A stretch of DNA of 11,257 nt. Origin: an uncultured Bacteroidia bacterium (GTDB lineage Bacteria > Bacteroidota > Bacteroidia > Bacteroidales > UBA932). Below the pieces are notes generated by a model. That model saw only the letters and a list, made by a program, of their open reading frames with translations. It was not told the DNA's origin and searched no databases. This document shows, piece after piece, positions 6,252 through 11,257 of this stretch (position 1 is its first letter; each line of letters begins with the position of its first letter). The stretch is taken from positions 1 to 11,257 of the forward strand of contig CADBMK010000127.1 of the NCBI GenBank assembly GCA_902795785.1, written 5' to 3'. The translations under genes were made by a program, and so were the position numbers.

Positions 6252-7946
6252 ATGTGTGGAATTACAGGCATCTTCAACATCAAAGAACAAACGCCGGAGC
6301 TTAGAAACAAGGCTCTGGAGATGTCGAAGAAAATCCGCCATCGCGGACCGGATTGGAGCGGAATTTACACCGGTAAAACGGCCATTCTCGCTCACGAAAG
6401 ACTTTCAATTGTAGACCCCCTCTCCGGAGGACAACCACTTATCTCCCCTGATGGAAAGCATATACTTGCCGTCAATGGGGAGATCTATAATCATAAGTCA
6501 ATCCGAAATCAGTATGCCGGTAAGTACGCCTTCAAGACGGGTTCCGACTGTGAATCGATCCTCGCTCTGTATCAGGAGAAGGGCATCGATTTCCTCGATG
6601 ATCTGAGCGGTATCTTCGCCTTCGCCCTCTATGACGAGGAGAAAGACCAGTACCTCATTGCACGTGACCCAATTGGCGTCATTCCTCTCTATATCGGAAA
6701 GGATTACAACGGAAAAGTCTATGTTTCCAGCGAGCTCAAGGGACTCGAGGGATTCTGCGATTTCTACGAGCCATTCCTTCCTGGTCACTACTATTTCAGC
6801 GGTGACGGCGCCTACGTCGACGCAAAGACATCCCTCAAAAGATGGTACAAGCGTGACTGGTTCGACTTCGATGCCGTAAAGGACAACGGAGCCTCATCAG
6901 AGGATATCCGAATGGGCCTTATGGACGCCGTCAAGCGCCAGCTTATGTCCGACGTGCCTTACGGAGTGCTTCTCTCCGGCGGTCTCGACTCTTCAGTGAC
7001 GTCCGCAATCGCAATGCGTTACGCCAAGAAGAGAATCGAGGATGAAGGAAAGAAAGACGCATGGTGGCCTCAGCTCCACTCATTCGCGGTAGGTCTCAAG
7101 GGCGCACCGGACCTTGCAAAAGCCAAGGAAGTTGCAGACTTCATCGGCACTGTCCATCACGAGATCAACTACACCATCCAGGAAGGCCTTGACGCCATCA
7201 AGGATGTCATCTACTACATCGAGACTTATGACGTGACCACAGTCCGCGCAAGTACTCCTATGTACCTTCTCGCCCGTGTTATCAAGTCAATGGGTATCAA
7301 GATGGTCCTTTCAGGAGAAGGCGCCGATGAAATCTTCGGTGGTTACCTCTATTTCCACAAGGCTCCTGATGCGCGCGAATTTCACGAAGCGACAGTGCGC
7401 AAGATCGGCAAGCTCTACCTCTACGACTGCCTGCGCGCAAACAAGGCCCTCTCAGCCTGGGGTGTTGAAGGACGTGTTCCGTTCCTTGACAAGGAGTTCC
7501 TTGACATCGCCATGAGGACCAACCCTAAGGCAAAGATGTGCCCGGGCAAGGAAATCGAGAAGAAGATCGTACGAGAAGCCTTCCAGGACATGCTTCCTGA
7601 ATCAGTGGCATGGCGCCAGAAGGAGCAGTTCAGCGACGGTGTTGGATACAGCTGGATTGATACCCTCAAGAAGATCACTTCAGAAGCCGTTTCAGACGAG
7701 CAGATGGCCCACGCAGCCGACCGCTTCCCTGTAAACCCTCCTATGAACAAGGAAGAGTACTACTACAGGTCAATCTTCGAGCAGCACTTCCCAAGCGCAT
7801 CTGCGGCAAGAAGCGTTCCTCACGAGGCTTCAGTAGCCTGCTCAACGGCAACGGCCCTCAAATGGGATGCAGCCTGGGCAAACCTCAACGACCCTTCAGG
7901 ACGTGCGGTTGCAGGCGTTCACGAACAGGCTTACAAAAAGGATTAA
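6252..7946 (+). CDS. asnB: Asparagine synthetase B, glutamine-hydrolysing
   Basis: Makes asparagine from aspartate, glutamine and ATP in the cytoplasm. The 564-residue length is close to E. coli AsnB (554). The N-terminal class II glutamine amidotransferase domain (about 1-200) starts with Met-Cys-Gly-Ile, so Cys2 becomes the N-terminal nucleophile once Met is removed; this also fixes the start. 'RHRGPDWSG' and 'VNGEIYNH' are further amidotransferase motifs. The C-terminal synthetase domain has the pyrophosphate loop SGGLDSS at 242-248 and 'LSGEGADEIFGGY' downstream. The ending, 'VACSTATALKWD' then 'NDPSGRAVAGVH', is typical of the AsnB type. No frameshift or missing motif is seen. It stands apart from the upstream glycan locus behind its own promoter candidate. 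Its stop codon overlaps the stop of the convergent SEC-C gene (shared bases 7943-7946), so any terminator must lie within the opposing gene. Confidence 0.97.
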   Translation: MCGITGIFNIKEQTPELRNKALEMSKKIRHRGPDWSGIYTGKTAILAHERLSIVDPLSGGQPLISPDGKHILAVNGEIYNHKSIRNQYAGKYAFKTGSDCESILALYQEKGIDFLDDLSGIFAFALYDEEKDQYLIARDPIGVIPLYIGKDYNGKVYVSSELKGLEGFCDFYEPFLPGHYYFSGDGAYVDAKTSLKRWYKRDWFDFDAVKDNGASSEDIRMGLMDAVKRQLMSDVPYGVLLSGGLDSSVTSAIAMRYAKKRIEDEGKKDAWWPQLHSFAVGLKGAPDLAKAKEVADFIGTVHHEINYTIQEGLDAIKDVIYYIETYDVTTVRASTPMYLLARVIKSMGIKMVLSGEGADEIFGGYLYFHKAPDAREFHEATVRKIGKLYLYDCLRANKALSAWGVEGRVPFLDKEFLDIAMRTNPKAKMCPGKEIEKKIVREAFQDMLPESVAWRQKEQFSDGVGYSWIDTLKKITSEAVSDEQMAHAADRFPVNPPMNKEEYYYRSIFEQHFPSASAARSVPHEASVACSTATALKWDAAWANLNDPSGRAVAGVHEQAYKKD

Positions 7947-9151
7947 CTTAAATGCTTTCCGTGGCAGAAACGGTAGCTGAGTCCTGACCCGCAAGGGCAA
8001 GGGTCTTCCATCGCAACGTGCGGAAATGCAAACGGCAACAAACTCTGCAGGTCAGAGTTATTAAAGCCTTCAGATACAGTGGGTTCCGGAAGTTTAAATT
8101 CCGGAGCCCATTCTTTTTCTTCAGAACGGAGGACCACCTTTAGAAGATTGGCCTCGTTTGGAGTGCGGCCCTTTAAAAGCCACTTTGGAAGGCTGTTGGA
8201 ATAATCAGCCACCTTCTGCATATAAAGGCGGTATGTCTCAAAGTCGGCAATGCTGTCCTTGCGTCTGTTGACACAGTCCAGAAGAGCCTCCGTAGATTCA
8301 TCGTTCATCACGCTCTGGGAATTCATCCAGATATCGTGTATCTCCCTGTTAAGGGCGTCTCCCTCATAGCCGAGTTCACGGAGCATCTCCACCACGGAGC
8401 GCCCCTGAGGCATATCCAGGCCGAATGAGAAGAACGGCGCACCCATTCCCGCTGCACGCTCTTCCTGAAGGGAGTACTTCTTGAATTCCGGGATGGAATC
8501 CCCTACTATATCTTCCCTATCTTTGAAAATGTCCAGAGGCTCGGCAACGCATGGCGAAGCCATATACCGGCCGTATTTCTCGTCATCGTACAGGCAAAGC
8601 CCGACAATCGGCATTGACGCCACCGTCTCTATGAACTCGTTGTGGTCAGGCTTGTACATCTCGGAGAAATGATTCCACATCAGTTCCACGAAATCCAGAT
8701 ATGGAAGCACCCCGTATATGTTCATGATACCAAGGGCAACCTGCTCCAACTCAAAGCGTCCTGACTTTTCACCTTCAAGGATGGCATTGTCCACGTGTGG
8801 CGCAACTATGTCATATACTTCCCGGGACAGTTTAAGCTTATGGAAATTCATTTCCTCCATATCAACCGTAATCAGGTTGACAGTCTCCAGTACCGTAGGA
8901 TAATCTGCCAGTTCGAGATACATCCACTTCTCCGGCCCGTTGTCCACGAGTTTCTTCAGGAGACGGAGATCCCTCTCAAGCATCCTGCCCATCCACCGGC
9001 GCGGATTGTCCACTATGAAGGCCGACAGGTTGTCCACCAGTTCCGCCTTGGTACGGCAACGAAGGTCCTTGGCCCCGAAGAATGACTTGATATCCTCGAG
9101 GTCAGCACGCTTGAATGCGCCCAAAGCCTTATTTATTGATGTCTGTGACAA
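7943..9151 (-). CDS. SEC-C motif (zinc-binding) protein of unknown function
   Basis: A 402-residue, probably cytoplasmic protein with no signal peptide or membrane segment. Its only recognised element is the C-terminal SEC-C motif at 384-399: Cys385-Pro-Cys387-Gly-Ser-Gly, then Cys396-His397, the pattern that binds one zinc ion, as at the end of SecA. The rest is charged and mostly helical in character. The N-terminus ('INKALGAFKRADLEDIKSFF', then 'TKAELVDNL') looks like a small SAP- or Rho-N-like helical fold, but this is only an impression. SEC-C motifs are found as add-ons on many unrelated proteins, so they do not define a function. The start at 9151 lies inside the end of the upstream kinase gene, overlapping by 19 bases, so the pair is very likely co-transcribed and perhaps translationally coupled. 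I do not recognise the main domain. Confidence 0.8.
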   Translation of the reverse strand: MSQTSINKALGAFKRADLEDIKSFFGAKDLRCRTKAELVDNLSAFIVDNPRRWMGRMLERDLRLLKKLVDNGPEKWMYLELADYPTVLETVNLITVDMEEMNFHKLKLSREVYDIVAPHVDNAILEGEKSGRFELEQVALGIMNIYGVLPYLDFVELMWNHFSEMYKPDHNEFIETVASMPIVGLCLYDDEKYGRYMASPCVAEPLDIFKDREDIVGDSIPEFKKYSLQEERAAGMGAPFFSFGLDMPQGRSVVEMLRELGYEGDALNREIHDIWMNSQSVMNDESTEALLDCVNRRKDSIADFETYRLYMQKVADYSNSLPKWLLKGRTPNEANLLKVVLRSEEKEWAPEFKLPEPTVSEGFNNSDLQSLLPFAFPHVAMEDPCPCGSGLSYRFCHGKHLS

Positions 9152-9897
9152 TGTTTAATCTTTTTATACCACTTCTTGAAGCTCTCCCATCTCTCGAACC
9201 TGGCAAGATAGACACTGGTCTCTGAATAGGTTTCATCCTCATCCCATCCTCTTGCCTTTGCATATTCCCTGATCAGCGTCTCAAACAGGTCTTTTCTGTG
9301 GGAGACCCTGCGGAGTTCAACAAGGCACTCCTTTCTGGAAAGTGACCCGCGGAACCTGCATCTGTTTGTATCGATGATGGAGAAAGCCCATCCGTCGCCT
9401 TCCGGCCTGAACATGATGTTTGTCAGGTTCAAATCTCCGTGCAGGACGCCCTTTTCGTGAATTTCAGCCATGAATCCGGCCACGGCTGCGGCCAGTTTCC
9501 TGTCAAATACTTCCGGAAGGGTAAGGGTGTCATATACGCACGGATCAAGCGTCTGCTCACAGATGAAATAACCGTAGGAGAAAAGGGGCCCCTCACCTGT
9601 ATCCACATAAGCAACCGCCTTAGGAGTTGGGATACCCATTTCCTGCAGCCTTGAAGCATACAGGAAGGCTCTCTTTGATTTCGGGAGACGGATGTAGGTG
9701 TACACAAACCTCTGGAAGAAATTAGGCTTGCGATAACGCTTTACCACCCAGTTTCCCCACTGCGTTTCAAATACCTTGAGAACATTCCTTCTCTGATCTA
9801 TAACCCTGCCCTGGGACGGGTCCTGGAATGTCTGCGGCATCCTTTCTATATACTCCCTTGCACCCTCGAATTCGGATGCTATTACAATCTCTTTCAT
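9133..9897 (-). CDS. Lipopolysaccharide kinase (Kdo/WaaP, InaA) family protein
   Basis: A 254-residue protein with the compact kinase fold of the WaaP/InaA family, which phosphorylates sugars of the LPS core at the inner face of the membrane. The likely ATP-binding Lys is Lys53 ('WVVKRYRKPNFF'). The catalytic loop is 'HGDLNLTN' at 153-160, with Asp155 and Asn160. The metal-binding Asp is Asp176 in 'IIDTNRCRF', so all expected catalytic residues are present. 'EMGIPTPKAVAY' and the 'EIHEKGVLHGD' helix-loop are also typical. I chose the ATG at 9897 over an upstream one at 9942 because homology starts at 'MKEIVIASEF', and the upstream extension would run into the divergent gene's control region. 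The exact substrate (LPS core sugar or another small molecule) is not determinable; no other LPS gene is in view. It heads a two-gene unit with the SEC-C gene. Confidence 0.85.
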   Translation of the reverse strand: MKEIVIASEFEGAREYIERMPQTFQDPSQGRVIDQRRNVLKVFETQWGNWVVKRYRKPNFFQRFVYTYIRLPKSKRAFLYASRLQEMGIPTPKAVAYVDTGEGPLFSYGYFICEQTLDPCVYDTLTLPEVFDRKLAAAVAGFMAEIHEKGVLHGDLNLTNIMFRPEGDGWAFSIIDTNRCRFRGSLSRKECLVELRRVSHRKDLFETLIREYAKARGWDEDETYSETSVYLARFERWESFKKWYKKIKHCHRHQ

Positions 9898-9957
9898 AAT
9901 AATTTGGCAAAGATGCGAATAATTTACGAACTTCGCACCCATTTTAAAAATTCAGTT
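9898..9957. promoter_or_regulatory. Divergent control region between kinase and pseudouridine synthase genes
   Basis: Sixty bases separate the two divergent start codons, so both promoters must overlap here or extend into the genes. On the minus strand CATCTTTG (plus 9908-9915) matches the TAnnTTTG -7 element with one mismatch, but it would leave an mRNA leader of only a few bases. On the plus strand TAATTTAC (9920-9927) is a weaker match. Neither has a convincing -33 TTTG at the usual distance. The assignment is tentative. Confidence 0.3.
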
Positions 9958-11019
9958 ATGGCAACACCTCAAGGACAGAAGTTCACGGTAAAGGAGAATT
10001 CACCCCTTCTGAAATATCTATTCGGTCTTTTCCCGGACAGAAGCAAGACCTCTGTAAAGGCCCTTCTTTCGAACGGCCAGATCAGCATTAACGGAGAAGT
10101 AAAGACCGCTTTCGACCAGCCTCTCTGGGAGGGCGACAAGATTGTCATCCTTCCTAAAGGTGTATCCATGACACGTGAAATCGATGAGCAGGCCAAGGAC
10201 GAACTCAGGCGCAAGGGCGTGGAACTTCTCTATGAAGACGACAGCATTCTGGTTGTCAACAAGCGAAGCGGACTCTCCACGATTGCTCCAAAAACAACGT
10301 CCACAGGCCCGGATACCAACTCAAAGGGAGGCAAGGCCAAGCTCAACGCAGGCCGCAAGGAGGACACCGTCTATTCCCTCCTTACAGACTACGTAAAGGT
10401 GACCGCAAGGGCTGCCCGCAAAAACCTCCACGTCAAGCAGGACGGTCCTGCCAGGGTCTGGATCGTGCACAGAATTGACAAGGGCACGTCAGGCATCCTT
10501 GTCTTCGCCAAGACTGAATCCGTCAAGAGCATCCTCCAGAACCACTGGGACAACATCATCGCCGAAAGGCGGTACGTGGCCATCCTCGAAGGTGAACTCA
10601 AGCCTGCCTTCGGAAAGATTCAAAGCTACCTCTACGAGAGCCCGAAATCATTCAAGGTCCACTCCGTTGACAACGACTTCGGCGGCAAGGCCCAGCTGGC
10701 CATCACACACTACAAGACAGATAACGCCTTCCCTTCTCCTATGCACGGCCCGGTACGCAGATTCTCCCTGGTCGAGTTCAACCTTGAGACCGGCAGGAAG
10801 AACCAGATACGCGTCCACGCCGCTGACAAAGGCTGCCCTATCGCCGGCGATTCAAAGTACGGCGCCGAGAGCAATCCATTGAAGCGACTCGCCCTCCACG
10901 CCAAGACCCTCGTATTCCGCCACCCTGTCACTGGAGAGCAACTTAGATTCGACAGCAAGCTTCCTGATTCATTCACAGCCTTCATTTCCGCATGCACAGG
11001 CAAAAAGGCTGAAAAATAG
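9958..11019 (+). CDS. RluA family 23S/tRNA pseudouridine synthase with S4 domain
   Basis: A 353-residue protein that isomerises specific uridines in rRNA or tRNA to pseudouridine. An N-terminal S4 RNA-binding domain lies at about 15-65 ('SKTSVKALLSNGQISING', then 'LWEGDKI'). The catalytic domain has motif 'ILVVNKRSGL' (97-106), then the RluA signature HRIDKGTSG at 171-179 with catalytic Asp174, 'RRYVAIL' at 204-210, and the late 'GRKNQIRVHA' motif. Between the first motif and the catalytic loop there is an extra Lys/Gly/Thr-rich stretch (about 108-135) that looks disordered. I prefer the ATG at 9958. The frame stays open upstream to an ATG at 9904, but that adds 18 residues without family resemblance and removes room for a promoter. 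The target base cannot be told from sequence alone, so I give no symbol. Confidence 0.93.
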   Translation: MATPQGQKFTVKENSPLLKYLFGLFPDRSKTSVKALLSNGQISINGEVKTAFDQPLWEGDKIVILPKGVSMTREIDEQAKDELRRKGVELLYEDDSILVVNKRSGLSTIAPKTTSTGPDTNSKGGKAKLNAGRKEDTVYSLLTDYVKVTARAARKNLHVKQDGPARVWIVHRIDKGTSGILVFAKTESVKSILQNHWDNIIAERRYVAILEGELKPAFGKIQSYLYESPKSFKVHSVDNDFGGKAQLAITHYKTDNAFPSPMHGPVRRFSLVEFNLETGRKNQIRVHAADKGCPIAGDSKYGAESNPLKRLALHAKTLVFRHPVTGEQLRFDSKLPDSFTAFISACTGKKAEK

Positions 11020-11026
11020 AACGATA

Positions 11027-11061
11027 TAACAATCTAGTTACATATATTAACACGATTGTTA
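11027..11061 (+). repeat. Stem-loop downstream of the pseudouridine synthase gene
   Basis: TAACAATC at 11027-11034 is the perfect reverse complement of GATTGTTA at 11054-11061. Inside these arms GTTA (11037-11040) can pair with TAAC (11048-11051), closing a seven-base loop. The structure starts eight bases after the stop codon. It is A/T-rich and lacks a following T run on the plus strand, so it is a poor intrinsic terminator but may still mark the 3' end of the transcript. Confidence 0.4.
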
Positions 11062-11115
11062 CAAAGAAAAAGTATTAAAAAGACGCATTTTTAAGGCACA
11101 TTTTTAGAGAAAAGC

Positions 11116-11146
11116 CTTGCAGAGAAAGAAAAAAGTGCTACCTTTG
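11116..11146 (+). promoter_or_regulatory. Bacteroidota-type promoter for tRNA-Phe
   Basis: TACCTTTG at 11139-11146 is a full match to the -7 consensus TAnnTTTG. CTTG at 11116-11119 is one base off the -33 TTTG and lies 19 bases upstream, the expected spacing. Transcription would start near 11153, leaving a leader of about 30 bases before the mature tRNA. This is the clearest promoter in the window. Confidence 0.85.
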
Positions 11147-11183
11147 CAATCCCGACGAACAAACGGGATACCACAAATAAAAT

Positions 11184-11256
11184 GGTGCTGTAGCTCAGGT
11201 GGTAGAGCAATGGACTGAAAATCCATGTGTCGCCGGTTCAACTCCTGCCAGCACCA
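11184..11256 (+). tRNA. tRNA-Phe (anticodon GAA)
   Basis: A complete 73-base cloverleaf. Acceptor arms GGTGCTG (11184-11190) and CAGCACC (11249-11255) pair fully, with A as the discriminator base. The D stem is GCTC/GAGC. The anticodon stem ATGGA/TCCAT closes the loop CTGAAAA with anticodon GAA. The variable loop is GTGTC and the T loop is TTCAACT. The T stem GCCGG/CCTGC has one C-T mismatch in the middle; all other pairs are good. The window ends one base after the discriminator, so whether CCA is encoded cannot be seen. Confidence 0.97.
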
Positions 11257-11257
11257 C

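Noticed and set aside
7986..8005. Inverted repeat GACCC/GGGTC just past the end of asnB, considered as its terminator
   Set aside because: Five pairs around a ten-base loop, no T run, and the bases encode the conserved Cys-Gly-Ser-Gly motif of the SEC-C protein, which explains the composition.
9904..9957. Upstream ATG at 9904 as start of the pseudouridine synthase
   Set aside because: It would add 18 residues unlike the family and leave only six bases to the divergent kinase start, with no room for a promoter.
11184..11256. tRNA-Phe as an attachment site of an integrated element
   Set aside because: No integrase, no repeat of the tRNA 3' end and no mobile gene are visible in the window; the flanking gene is housekeeping.

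Overview
The window looks like chromosomal DNA from a Bacteroidales-type bacterium (phylum Bacteroidota). The signs are BACON-domain and DUF4434/DUF5009 proteins typical of that phylum, a lipoprotein signal followed by Thr-Lys-Asp, start codons without Shine-Dalgarno sequences behind A/T-rich leaders, and promoters of the TTTG / TAnnTTTG type (best case upstream of the tRNA at the right end). Coding density is high and base composition looks roughly balanced. I see no insertion sequence, integrase, CRISPR array or phage gene.

Region 1 (1-6164, + strand) is a tightly packed run of five genes, probably one operon and probably the distal part of a glycan-utilisation locus. In order they are: the C-terminal part of a TIM-barrel, glycosidase-like protein; a lipoprotein with three BACON domains and a propeller-like C-terminus; a Tat-exported DUF4434 putative glycoside hydrolase with a lipobox; a XylE-like sugar/proton symporter; and a DUF5009 (NagX/HGSNAT-like) polytopic membrane protein. 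Gaps are 15, 35 and 5 bases, and the last pair overlaps by one base. Together they suggest binding of a glycan outside the cell, cleavage, uptake across the inner membrane, and possibly a membrane-linked acyl transfer. SusC/SusD-like genes are not in view and may lie upstream. The glycan cannot be named from this sequence.

Region 2 (6165-7946) holds asnB, glutamine-hydrolysing asparagine synthetase, behind its own candidate promoter. That promoter sits inside a long A/T-rich dyad that ends three bases before the start codon.

Region 3 (7943-9897, - strand) is a two-gene unit: a WaaP/InaA-type small kinase, then a SEC-C zinc-motif protein whose start overlaps the kinase end. It converges on asnB so closely that the two stop codons share four bases.

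Region 4 (9898-11257, + strand) has a divergent RluA-type pseudouridine synthase and then tRNA-Phe(GAA), which is preceded by a textbook Bacteroidota promoter. These are ordinary housekeeping genes. The most novel material is the five-gene locus in region 1 and the dyad in front of asnB.
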